In this document: piece after piece, positions 20,114 to 28,386 of the stretch | Numbering within the stretch: position 1 is the stretch's first letter | Layout of the letters: every line of letters starts with the position of its first letter | Origin: a virus | Virus record (IMG/VR): IMGVR_UViG_3300036832_000544 | Span: 1 to 43,742 of that record | DNA: 43,742 bases | Reading direction: 5' to 3' (one strand) | The notes under the pieces: model-generated | Seen by the model: only the letters and a program-made list of their open reading frames with translations | What the model was told of the DNA's origin: nothing | The model's database searches: none | Program-made: the position numbers and the translations under genes

Positions 20114-21574
20114 TCACTTCTTCCCCTTCTTGTGAATATTGCCATCAGGGCCGCGGAATTTCGCGCCATCCGGCAGGGCGGCGACGGCGGCGTCAGCGTC
20201 AGCCTCGCTCATTTTGCTGAAGTCCTCATATTTCTCCACCGTCGCCCCGTTGTAGAGCGGATCGCCCTTCTTGAGGTAAGCTCGATTCACGCGATCGGCG
20301 TACTCGGCTGGAACCTCACCGCCGGCTGCGGCGGTCGAGTTAGCAAGCGATAAATTGAATCCATCATCAAGCCTGTTGATCTCTCTTGTAATGCCTTCCG
20401 ACGTTTGATTGCGATTGAAAATCGAGGACGCCCCCGAAGCGAGCGCCTGGAATTCGCGTGAGTTGCGAACGTTCTTGACGTTTCTCAGCCCCTCGCCAGC
20501 CAACTGACTCTGCAACTGATCCAGCTTGATTCTGGCCTGGAGCGTTTCCGGATCAATAGTGCCAGTCCAATCGCGTAGCTTTCCGCCCGTTCCGCCCGTC
20601 ATCTCGGGGTTGCGAACAGCGTCGGCCAGCTTGGCCGGATCCACGTTCTTGAGGTAGTTGATCGTATCTTGGACCGGCCTGGCCGCGCGCTGAGCCTCAT
20701 CGAGGTCATCCTTGGAGGTCAGCTTGTCGTGGGCCGCTAATGCTGCGGTCTTTGTCTCTTCGGTCTTCTCCGCGGTGTAGCCGGTCGTTGATGTCCAGCC
20801 GGGATGCTCGGCGTACATCTGCTCGTCGGTGCCGCCGGGATGCTGCATCTTCCACATTCTGATGTCGTTGCGCAGATCCTTCTCGACCGGCGTCTGACCG
20901 CCGATCGCGCTAACGAGCATGTCCGGCGGAATGCGATTGTTGATCTCTTCTTCCGACACGCCTTGGTCGCGGAGCGCCTGGCGCGCGGCGTTGTAGTCCT
21001 TGATCGCGTCAGTCGGCCGCCCGGCCTCCGCCACTTCCCGGAGGTGCGTCGCGATCATATCCGGCAATTGCCCAGAAAGCCCGAGCATCCTGCCTTGTCC
21101 AGGCTTAAGGCCGAGCATCTGCTGACCAAGAAGATCGGCGCCGGCCAGGAACTGAGCGTGCTCGTTGATGTCTGTCTGCTGCTTCTGAATCCCCCCGATC
21201 TCCTTGAGCGCCGCGAGGCGGTCGTCCTGAATTCCGCCCATTCCCCGAACCGCTGCCTGTTTGTCGGCCTGTTGCTGCGCGGTGCCGAACGAGGCCGCCA
21301 TGCCGGCGAGATGCTGGTTGAGATCGGACGACAAGGCGTCTTGTTGGTGGACCCGCAACAGGAGCTCGATCGCTTTCGCGTTCTGCGGATCTGGGGCATA
21401 GCTCTGGGACGGGGTTTGTCCAGGAGCGGGGGTCATAGCCGACGACGCTCCCTGTGCGGCGGGATCGGGATTCGGGTTGGGACTATAGCCTTGATGGGCG
21501 AGCAGCTGCGCCACTTGCGGGTTGAGGTTGCCGCCAAAGCCCTCTGTGATCAGGCCGCCAATGCCGACAGGCAT
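20114..21574 (-). CDS. Internal virion protein, 486 aa
   Basis: ATG 21574, MPVGIGGLITEGFGGNLNPQ. Gln/Ala-rich helical region (about 60-160) then charged helices, ending in a Lys-rich tail (GNIHKKGKK). No transmembrane segment. Composition and order (between the lytic virion protein and the glycine-zipper protein) fit a podoviral ejection protein that builds the trans-envelope conduit. No sequence family recognised. Confidence 0.6.
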   Translation of the reverse strand: MPVGIGGLITEGFGGNLNPQVAQLLAHQGYSPNPNPDPAAQGASSAMTPAPGQTPSQSYAPDPQNAKAIELLLRVHQQDALSSDLNQHLAGMAASFGTAQQQADKQAAVRGMGGIQDDRLAALKEIGGIQKQQTDINEHAQFLAGADLLGQQMLGLKPGQGRMLGLSGQLPDMIATHLREVAEAGRPTDAIKDYNAARQALRDQGVSEEEINNRIPPDMLVSAIGGQTPVEKDLRNDIRMWKMQHPGGTDEQMYAEHPGWTSTTGYTAEKTEETKTAALAAHDKLTSKDDLDEAQRAARPVQDTINYLKNVDPAKLADAVRNPEMTGGTGGKLRDWTGTIDPETLQARIKLDQLQSQLAGEGLRNVKNVRNSREFQALASGASSIFNRNQTSEGITREINRLDDGFNLSLANSTAAAGGEVPAEYADRVNRAYLKKGDPLYNGATVEKYEDFSKMSEADADAAVAALPDGAKFRGPDGNIHKKGKK

Positions 21575-21575
21575 G

Positions 21576-22172
21576 TTACTGTCCCTTCTGTCCGCCCAGG
21601 GCGTTCAGCGTGTCGAAAAATCCCGTATTGCTATAATTGCCGGCGCCGGTCCCACCCTTCTGGTTGGCGAGGAACTGCTGCAGCACGCTCGGCTGATTGC
21701 CGATCTGATACTGCGGCACCGTGGCGCCTGGCGTATTTACTTTGCCCGGATTGGACAGAAGCGAGATCGCGTCGTCGAGCGAGCCGCCGCTCGCGGCTTG
21801 TTGCGGCGCGGCGGCTTGCGGCGCGGCATTCGCAGTTTGCGAAGATGGAACATACGCCCCCATCGGCCCCAATCCCAGGTTCCTGGCGTAATTGGCCTGC
21901 AACGTCGGATCGCTCGATATGGTGGGCGCCAGCGATGACCAGTCGCCGTATTTGGGCGCTATCGTTTGAGCCGCGGGCGCGGCTTGCGGCGCAGCCGCGG
22001 GCGTCGAATTCAATGTCGTTCCGGGCGGCGGCTGAATCGGATTGCCCATCGCGTCGGTGGGCGTACCGCCGCTATAACCGGGCTGAGGAATCCGGCCCTG
22101 AAACTGGGAGTATAGGTTGGGCCCATACATCCCGCCCTGTAGTTCAGCCATCATGACGTCTTGCTGAGACAT
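21576..22172 (-). CDS. Small Ala/Gln/Pro-rich virion-block protein, 198 aa
   Basis: ATG 22172, MSQQDVMMAELQGGMYGPNL. Largely low-complexity with AAPQAAPAAQ-type stretches. No domain recognised. Its place between two putative ejection proteins suggests a virion role, perhaps a linker or chaperone of these proteins. Confidence 0.55.
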   Translation of the reverse strand: MSQQDVMMAELQGGMYGPNLYSQFQGRIPQPGYSGGTPTDAMGNPIQPPPGTTLNSTPAAAPQAAPAAQTIAPKYGDWSSLAPTISSDPTLQANYARNLGLGPMGAYVPSSQTANAAPQAAAPQQAASGGSLDDAISLLSNPGKVNTPGATVPQYQIGNQPSVLQQFLANQKGGTGAGNYSNTGFFDTLNALGGQKGQ

Positions 22173-22180
22173 AGCGAGCC

Positions 22181-23437
22181 CTAACTGTACATTGGGTTAA
22201 GGGAATAATCACTGAGCGTGCGCGGTTGCGGCGACGAATTGAGCGTCGTTCCCAGAGGCATGAGCGGTTGCTGGCCCGCCAGCCCGGAACCATAAGGCGC
22301 CGAAGACCAGGAAAGGGGTTTAGCCTGAGAAGCCATGGTCTGCGCCAACAGTTGCCCCGCTGGGCCCGCGAGCATCCCGCTTTCATCCGGCTGCGCCTGG
22401 ATCATCTGTGGCGAACTTATCTGCGCGCCTTTCGGGCTAAGGGCCGAGGAAAGCTTTTCCAGCGGACTCTTGCCGGTCTTTGCGTCCTCCGCCGTTAGCT
22501 TGGCCAACGCGTCACCGACGCTGGTCGGAGCTCCGGGAGTCGGCGCAGACGTTCCACCGGCAATCGCGGGCGTGTTCCATTTCGGAGAGCCGTCGTCGCC
22601 AACCGAGCCGATCCCGGCTCCCATGGCGAAACGATGTTTCCAGTCATTGACCTTCGGGGCCTCGAAGTCCTGGGTCCAGATTCGAGTGGCGTCGGCTGCG
22701 GTGCTGGCGTTGTTCTTGATGTTGTCGATTACCCCCTTGTACTTGCCGTCGAGCTCCTGGTTGAAATAGGCCAGCTGCGCCGAGGGATCAGTTTCCGCGA
22801 CGCCCATTGACTTCGCCACCGCCTGCAGCCCCGCGCGCCGCGGCCCGACCCACTGCGCGAAGCCCATTGCCCCGCCGGGATCGTTCGGATTGTAGGCGTT
22901 AGGATCGAGCCCGTGCCCACTTTCCCCCATCAAGCTGTACATTGCCCCCATCGCCTGTTGGGGGTTGAGCCCGCGGCCGATCAGCGTCTGATAGACGGAG
23001 TTGCGGAAGTCGACCGGCGGCTGACTGCTATCGGGTGCTACAGCCGCCCCATGCGGCCCGCTGGAACTCGCCATCGTATTGCTCGCAAGTTGAAAATGGT
23101 TGGGATCCCCTTTACCGATCGCGCTCAACCCGTACTTAGGCGCTAGGGCCCACAGCGCGGCTTGCTGAGTAGGGTCATCCGCGGCGAGGTCTGCAGCTAG
23201 CCCGAGTTCGTGTTTGCTGGTCCCCGGCCTCGCCGCAAGCGGCACAGCGCCTCGTTCGGGATAGGGAAGGGATTGACCGTGGAGGCCGGCCTGGTAGTTC
23301 GCGAACAGCTGACGCTGATCTTCGGCCGTGCGCACGCCAGAGAGAAAGTGCGTCTTGATCCCCTCGCGCTCGGCCTCCGCGCGCATTCGATCGAGCGGTC
23401 CGCCGAAGGATGGATCGAAATTGAGATCAAGCGCCAC
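22181..23437 (-). CDS. Virion lytic protein: M15 peptidase plus phage tail lysozyme, 418 aa
   Basis: Residues about 1-125 match M15/VanY D,D-carboxypeptidases: SGVRTAEDQ, GTSKHELGLAADLA (zinc ligands His76 and Asp83) and DPNHFQLA (His114). Residues about 143-265 match the phage tail lysozyme domain with MYSLMGESGHGLDP (Glu172 as the likely general acid) and GAMGFAQWVGPRR. The C-terminal 150 residues are low-complexity. The protein would cleave both peptide and glycan of peptidoglycan during entry and is the only peptidoglycan hydrolase found in the window. Confidence 0.85.
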   Translation of the reverse strand: MALDLNFDPSFGGPLDRMRAEAEREGIKTHFLSGVRTAEDQRQLFANYQAGLHGQSLPYPERGAVPLAARPGTSKHELGLAADLAADDPTQQAALWALAPKYGLSAIGKGDPNHFQLASNTMASSSGPHGAAVAPDSSQPPVDFRNSVYQTLIGRGLNPQQAMGAMYSLMGESGHGLDPNAYNPNDPGGAMGFAQWVGPRRAGLQAVAKSMGVAETDPSAQLAYFNQELDGKYKGVIDNIKNNASTAADATRIWTQDFEAPKVNDWKHRFAMGAGIGSVGDDGSPKWNTPAIAGGTSAPTPGAPTSVGDALAKLTAEDAKTGKSPLEKLSSALSPKGAQISSPQMIQAQPDESGMLAGPAGQLLAQTMASQAKPLSWSSAPYGSGLAGQQPLMPLGTTLNSSPQPRTLSDYSLNPMYS

Positions 23438-24707
23438 CGAGCGCCCCTATCGGCATGCGTCTCTTGGTGTTCGCGAGTCCGCCTGCACGCGCCCCCGCGC
23501 GCGGGTTGGAGCGCGCCGCTTTCACGCCGCCAGAGAACGAAGGCAAGTGCGCCACGGACGGCGTCGCCGCGGCCAGGGTCGGTTGCGGCACGGCCATTAT
23601 GCCGCCGATCTTGGCGGTCGATCCCGGCGCCGCCTTTTCGATATCCTGCGCCAAGGGGCCGATTGTCTTCGGCGCGCTCGGAGACTGGCCTTTCATTCGG
23701 AACGACTTGATCGGGATTCCCGTCACCGGATCCGAGCCGAGCGGCGTAATGTCCGTCTTCACCTTCTTGTCCGACGCCTTGTAGATATCCGCGCCGGTTT
23801 GTGCTCCCTGCATGATCAGGTTCGCCCAGTCGGTTGGCGTGGTGGTAGTCTGCTGCGAAGCGCCGGTGGTCGAGGTATCGTGCGGCGTCATTCCGAGCGC
23901 CGAGAGCAATATGTTCAATTGCTGGTTAGGGTAGCTTTGCGCCTGCTGGAATTTGTTGATTTGCGAGTTGATCTGGTTCTGCGCCTGCATAGTCTGGCTG
24001 GCGCCGGCCGAGGTCAGCATACCGTATTGCGCTTGATTCGCCGCGTTGAGCGCGTTGCCGGTGTTGGTCAGTCCTTGCGCGGCGAGGATGTCGCTATTGA
24101 TCTTCGCTTGCTGCGCGGTCTGATTGCCCTGCTGCGCCGCGAGCGTGCGGTTGATATCCCCCGTCGCGCCGGCCTGAGCTTGCTGGAAATTGCTCTGGTT
24201 CAGACCGGCCGCCATCTGGGCCATGCCCTGGGCGCCCTGAGCCTGGGTGACCCCCTGCTGGACGCCCATGCGCGAGCCGCCGAAGGCGTTGGCGGCGTTG
24301 GCCTGATTTTGATTGCCGACTTGCTGCTGACCCAATGCCTGTTGGTATATTGGCATTGTTGTGTTGATTACGCTCTGCGTGTAGGGGTTCATATAGGGAG
24401 ATAAATCTGTATTCGACAGCTGTCCTGCAGTAACATTGCTAGGAGTTTGACCAAGTGCATTCAAATAACCAGCCGTAGAAGCTCCGTACTGGTCTTGCCC
24501 AACACCTCCGCTTGATGCGGCGAGATTCCAGGACTGTTGTGTTTGCGGAGCTACGTCAGCAACCATTTGACCTTGATATTGCTGAAGAGGACGCGAAGCT
24601 ACATCTTGAGCGTAAGCGTAATTCTGTTGCCCAGCCTGCTGCATCCATTGTGGAATTTGGCTGACAGACTGAGACGAAGTGTCCTGAGTCGTTGTTCCAC
24701 TGCTCAT
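23427..24707 (-). CDS. Ejection/internal protein with S74-like chaperone region, 426 aa
   Basis: ATG 24707 is ATGA-coupled to the upstream gene. Residues about 1-300 are Gln/Asn/Ala-rich helices with repeated QQ and AQ. Residues about 311-365 contain SDKKVKTDITPLG and GPLAQDIEKAAPG, the SD.RLK..I and GLIAQEVE signature of S74 intramolecular chaperone domains. The basic tail is KRRMPIGALGG. S74 domains normally end trimeric fibres, so a helix-rich protein carrying one is of note. The first 370 bases are AT-richer than the rest. Confidence 0.6.
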   Translation of the reverse strand: MSSGTTTQDTSSQSVSQIPQWMQQAGQQNYAYAQDVASRPLQQYQGQMVADVAPQTQQSWNLAASSGGVGQDQYGASTAGYLNALGQTPSNVTAGQLSNTDLSPYMNPYTQSVINTTMPIYQQALGQQQVGNQNQANAANAFGGSRMGVQQGVTQAQGAQGMAQMAAGLNQSNFQQAQAGATGDINRTLAAQQGNQTAQQAKINSDILAAQGLTNTGNALNAANQAQYGMLTSAGASQTMQAQNQINSQINKFQQAQSYPNQQLNILLSALGMTPHDTSTTGASQQTTTTPTDWANLIMQGAQTGADIYKASDKKVKTDITPLGSDPVTGIPIKSFRMKGQSPSAPKTIGPLAQDIEKAAPGSTAKIGGIMAVPQPTLAAATPSVAHLPSFSGGVKAARSNPRAGARAGGLANTKRRMPIGALGGA

Positions 24708-25075
24708 TCGACTTCTCGCTGATAGACGAAGGACCGGGCCTTTACTTTCCAACCACGCCTTTTAGCATCGGGCATAAACCCCTTGCGGCCAAAAGCCAGG
24801 ATGACGGTTGCGCCGACTTCGGCGGCGAAGATTAGCAGACGATCGTGCAGCACGCGCAATTCATTGATGTCGCCGATAACTGCGATGACCTCGAGCGCCT
24901 TACCGCGGGGAAAGACGCCAATCCGAGTGACAGCGATGCTGTCGCCCTCCGCGAACATCTGCAGCTTGCCCTCGCGCACCTGCGTGAGAATGTCGCTGGC
25001 GCGGTAAAGGCCCCCCATCCGATCAAGAATGCGATCGAGCTTCCTGACATGCGGGTGGGGCGCCAGGACGTTCAT
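24704..25075 (-). CDS. Small virion-block protein, possibly GNAT-like, 123 aa
   Basis: The sequence has an alternating alpha/beta order, IAVTRIGVFPRGKALEVIAV, ELRVLHDRLLIFAAEVGATV, KGFMPDAKRRGWK. This resembles the degenerate acetyltransferase-like proteins found beside podoviral internal proteins. The family is not certain. Coupled by ATGA at both ends. Confidence 0.5.
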   Translation of the reverse strand: MNVLAPHPHVRKLDRILDRMGGLYRASDILTQVREGKLQMFAEGDSIAVTRIGVFPRGKALEVIAVIGDINELRVLHDRLLIFAAEVGATVILAFGRKGFMPDAKRRGWKVKARSFVYQREVE

Positions 25076-25359
25076 CGCTCTCTCGAAGGAGCGGGGGTAG
25101 CGCCCGAGGGCGACTTGGGCGTCTGCGCACGGCGCCGCGTATCAGGAAATGGCATCCAGCGGACGTACCGAAGACCACGCTTACCTGTCTCCTTGATCGT
25201 ACGCGCCGCGAACCAACCAACCTTCCCTGTCAAACATCGCATTTCGCCGCGATAAGCCGCCAGCGTGTCATCAAAATTCGCGCCATCGGCCAAAAGTTTT
25301 CTGGCCTCCGCGCACATGTCGCCCTTGGAGCCGGAAAACTGCATTCGATGCTCGCTCAA
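25072..25359 (-). CDS. Hypothetical protein of the tail/ejection block, 95 aa
   Basis: ATG 25359. The sequence has a central FAARTIKETGKRGLRYVRWM segment and basic C-terminus. No membrane helix. ATGA-coupled to both neighbours. Function unknown. Confidence 0.55.
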   Translation of the reverse strand: MSEHRMQFSGSKGDMCAEARKLLADGANFDDTLAAYRGEMRCLTGKVGWFAARTIKETGKRGLRYVRWMPFPDTRRRAQTPKSPSGATPAPSRER

Positions 25360-25616
25360 GGTTTTCCACTCCCGAGCGCCACCGCCGTCGCCGTCACCAC
25401 CCCGGTGTCGCTAACCGTAATCCGAAAAACCTTGTCGCCCGGCGACAGAAGCAGGATTCCCGGCGCCGCCATGCTGACGTCCAGCTTGGTCGCAAAACCG
25501 TTACGGCACCACAGCGCAAAAGAACGTAGATAATTGGCTTCAGATTCACTAAAACCGGCGCCGCCCGGAATATCCGGCGGCGGCTGAGCGGTGAAGAAGG
25601 GCGGTTGATTCGCCAT
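25356..25616 (-). CDS. Hypothetical protein following the nozzle gene, 86 aa
   Basis: ATG 25616, MANQPPFFTAQPPPDIPGGA. The C-terminal half is a beta-rich segment (ILLLSPGDKVFRITVSDTG), as in small virion decoration or tail-chaperone proteins. Order suggests a virion part; no family recognised. Confidence 0.55.
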   Translation of the reverse strand: MANQPPFFTAQPPPDIPGGAGFSESEANYLRSFALWCRNGFATKLDVSMAAPGILLLSPGDKVFRITVSDTGVVTATAVALGSGKP

Positions 25617-27439
25617 CAGCGATCTCCGCGCGGAATCGAATCAATGAGATGCTGGCCCAAGGTCCACGGCTCGACCACCGGAGTCGCCATATCGATACGC
25701 AGACGAACGTCACGCCCAGTGACTCTAAAGTCGACGTAACCGTCCGCGCGCACCGGTGTCTGGATTGATTGCAGTTCCTGCAGCCCTAAAGATCGACTGT
25801 TCCTGTAAAATAAGCTGTAACGCAGACTGGCGATCGCGTTGGCGATCGCCGCCGGATCGGTTTGATCGACCGCCTCGACATCCGGAATCATCTGCTTGAC
25901 GGTTACCAGTTGCGAACCGGAAGTGAGATTGAGATCAAAAGTCTCGGCGAACGGCAGCACCACCGGCATATTGGCGTTGGCGTAGGTATTGCCGACATTA
26001 TGCTGGAAGGCGACATAATCGTCAGCGAAGATCGGGTGCGAAGTATACGAGCTCGTAATGCCGGCCGAGCGCGACATCCGGCACTGGGTCCACCAGCCTT
26101 CCTTATAATTAAAGACCGCAGCCCTGGTGTTGAACGGGCTGTTTAGGGTGGGGAAAAACCACCACCATTCGTTGAATTCGCCTAAGTGACAGGCGAAGGA
26201 AAGCTCACGCACCGCAATCGGATCAAGGTTATCGTCGATCCAAGGTCGAATCTTACACGCCACCGGCAACACCGAAGTGCCGTCGTAAGAAAATACGCCC
26301 TGCTCGGTCATCCACAAGGTCAACGCCGAGGTGGTGGTGACACTCTGCGGGCTCCAAGGCGTCGTCCCGTCGCAGAGCTCGACGTAGTTGAAAACATACG
26401 GAAGTCCCAAAAATCTGCTGGCGTAGCATTTCTTGGCGGTCCAGAACAAAATTCCGGTGCGTGAGGCGTTGGCAGCGATGATTGGACTCGCCGGCTCAAT
26501 GTCGAGAAATCCGGCTTGGGAAACGACGTTGGTATAATCCCAAGCAGCGGGGTTCTCCTGATCGCACCAGGCGAAACGGCGGCTCGAGCCTCCTCCCGTC
26601 GTTCCATCGTTGGTCGAGCCGAAAATGACAATGAATCTTTCCTGAGTGACGACGAAACAGCGGCCGTTCGGCACCGGGCCACGGCCGCTCGCCGGCGGCT
26701 GCACCACCGCTGCGCCGCCGACCGCCGGATCCCACATCAAAAGGCGAGAATCCGCCGAGGTCATCGCGTAGAGGATGGAGCCGAAATTATCGAGACTATA
26801 GGCGTCGGGCACCTTGGTAATGGCGACCGAACCAGGAATCGCGCGCTGCTTGCCATACCAATCGAAGTCAAGCTGATCGCCGGCGGCGCCCGCCGAAGCG
26901 GCGACGGCAGTCAAGGTCAAAACCGTTCCGACATAGGTCGAAACGACGCCGACATAAGCATTTTTGGTGACGTTGTAGACGCCCTGACCAGCAATGACCT
27001 GACCGGGGCCAGATGGCATAGTGATCGTAGTCGCCGAAGTCGTCCAAGCCGCGGCGGCATTCAATAAAACGTTCCGACTGTATAGCCCGTCGCCAAAACC
27101 GCCGACGAGGCCGGTTGGCGGCGTTATAGCGGACGTCGGACTGATGTCGGTCAGCGCGCCGCCAGTGTCGACATAGAGATTGCTCTCGCACAAATAGGCG
27201 ATGTGGTATTGCCCATCGAGTCCATACCAGCCATGAATAAGCTTACAGCGCGAGGCGAACTTGTATTTTTCGACCCCGCCGACGACGTTGGTGTACTGCG
27301 CCTGGCCGCCAAACGGAGTCATTTGGCCCTCCCGCCAACGAACCGCGTTTACCTCGCTCCAATTGCTGCTACGCATTTTTTTCGTGGCGGTGGAAACCAC
27401 ACCGGCGGGAATCTCGATCGGGCGAAACTGCGTACTCAT
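25616..27439 (-). CDS. Tail nozzle-like protein, 607 aa
   Basis: ATG 27439 (MSTQFRPIEIPAGVVSTATK) overlaps the collar-gene stop (TAATG); the upstream in-frame extension to 27484 is a shadow. The protein is large, beta-rich, with repeated W and Y (NWSEVNAVRWREGQMTPFGG) and a segment YSLDNFGSILYAMTSADSRL that resembles beta-propeller blades. This fits the P22 gp10 / SU10-type nozzle, which closes the short tail and must open for DNA release. Confidence 0.65.
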   Translation of the reverse strand: MSTQFRPIEIPAGVVSTATKKMRSSNWSEVNAVRWREGQMTPFGGQAQYTNVVGGVEKYKFASRCKLIHGWYGLDGQYHIAYLCESNLYVDTGGALTDISPTSAITPPTGLVGGFGDGLYSRNVLLNAAAAWTTSATTITMPSGPGQVIAGQGVYNVTKNAYVGVVSTYVGTVLTLTAVAASAGAAGDQLDFDWYGKQRAIPGSVAITKVPDAYSLDNFGSILYAMTSADSRLLMWDPAVGGAAVVQPPASGRGPVPNGRCFVVTQERFIVIFGSTNDGTTGGGSSRRFAWCDQENPAAWDYTNVVSQAGFLDIEPASPIIAANASRTGILFWTAKKCYASRFLGLPYVFNYVELCDGTTPWSPQSVTTTSALTLWMTEQGVFSYDGTSVLPVACKIRPWIDDNLDPIAVRELSFACHLGEFNEWWWFFPTLNSPFNTRAAVFNYKEGWWTQCRMSRSAGITSSYTSHPIFADDYVAFQHNVGNTYANANMPVVLPFAETFDLNLTSGSQLVTVKQMIPDVEAVDQTDPAAIANAIASLRYSLFYRNSRSLGLQELQSIQTPVRADGYVDFRVTGRDVRLRIDMATPVVEPWTLGQHLIDSIPRGDR

Positions 27440-28209
27440 TAGAGGTACTTTATTATGAAGTTCACACCGAGGTAGGGCGGCCAATTGTTGTGCGCCGCGC
27501 CGCCGCCATTGTTCTGAATGCCAATCCCGGTCGCCGCGGCGACGATGCCGATGCCAGTACCGCGCGTGTCAGTGGCGTTTTGACCCGTCCCTGCCGCATT
27601 GATATGGACCGCCGGTTGCTGATTGTCGGTGCGGCCGGAAAGGATATTGATCCCGCCCGCTCCGGGATAGAATGAACCGCCCGAAGGGGTCGTGCTGGTA
27701 AAAACGCCACCATGCGTATGCGCGTCCTGGCTCGCGCCATGCGTGTGGCCCGGGTCGGGGACCCCGTGAAGATGCCCAGCGTCGGAAACGTTATGCGCAT
27801 GCGTCGGATCGCTGACCCCGTGAGCGTGGACTGGCATTTCAGCGGCGGTGAGCGTATGCGACGCCTCGCCGCCGGCGGCGGCGAGCGTGGTCGAGAGCGG
27901 CATCCGGCCGCTGAAATTAGGCAGATTGAAGCTCGCGCCACCGCCGCCATAAGTGTAGCCGATCACCGCGAACAGCGCCGCGTAGGCTGTCGTATCGAGT
28001 GACTGGCCGGCGCAGATGAGCCAATTGACCGGCGGCGTGGCGGAGAACCACAGCGCACCCGAGCCGATCGGGATTCCCGCCTTAGCGTTGGTGAAGACCT
28101 GGGCGTCGATCTTAGCCGTAGTGGCGTTGAGCGTCGAACCCCAGGTATTGGCGCTCGCCCCCGGATCGGGCATCGTCCATGAATAATTGGTGGTGAGAGT
28201 CTCGGCCAA
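27439..28209 (-). CDS. Tail-collar-domain fibre with histidine ladder, 256 aa
   Basis: Starts at TTG 28209 behind AGGTG. Residues about 45-112 (IPIGSGALWFSATPPVNWLI, TYGGGGASFNLPNFSGRMPL) are a phage tail collar domain. Five HxH motifs follow at 128, 137, 146, 155 and 164, exactly nine residues apart, then a Gly/Thr-rich tip. In T4 gp37 such HxH motifs bind metal ions on the trimer axis. It is likely a host-contacting tail fibre tip. Confidence 0.8.
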   Translation of the reverse strand: MAETLTTNYSWTMPDPGASANTWGSTLNATTAKIDAQVFTNAKAGIPIGSGALWFSATPPVNWLICAGQSLDTTAYAALFAVIGYTYGGGGASFNLPNFSGRMPLSTTLAAAGGEASHTLTAAEMPVHAHGVSDPTHAHNVSDAGHLHGVPDPGHTHGASQDAHTHGGVFTSTTPSGGSFYPGAGGINILSGRTDNQQPAVHINAAGTGQNATDTRGTGIGIVAAATGIGIQNNGGGAAHNNWPPYLGVNFIIKYL

Positions 28210-28210
28210 G

Positions 28211-28384
28211 TTACACCTGTGATTCGATCTTCAAACCCTGCTCGACGATCTCGGCGTAGTGCCGGTTCGCCGGATCGGTCGGGACATGGGCGACCGTCGG
28301 CCCGACCAGATCGCCGAGCGTCTCGCCCTCGTCGAGCGTGACTTGGATGGTGGTTTCTTCGGGGGACGAGTAGACGAGTTGCAT
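28211..28384 (-). CDS. Small fibre-associated protein, 57 aa
   Basis: A 57-residue product (MQLVYSSPEETTIQVTLDEG, ending VPTDPANRHYAEIVEQGLKI then ESQV) fills the gap between two fibre genes with the same codon style. The HVPxDPANRHYAEI ending is a motif I recall in short proteins coded next to tail fibres. Possibly a fibre chaperone or connector. Confidence 0.65.
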   Translation of the reverse strand: MQLVYSSPEETTIQVTLDEGETLGDLVGPTVAHVPTDPANRHYAEIVEQGLKIESQV

Positions 28385-28386
28385 GG

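Noticed and set aside
20804-22156. 450-aa rightward frame across the ejection genes
   Set aside because: Arg-, Leu- and Ser-rich with no domain; it overlaps well-supported leftward genes on the other strand.
23210-24404. Long rightward frames (166 and 358 aa) opposite the lytic and ejection genes
   Set aside because: Composition is Arg/Ala/His-rich as expected of antisense GC-rich DNA; the M15/lysozyme domains fix the true strand.
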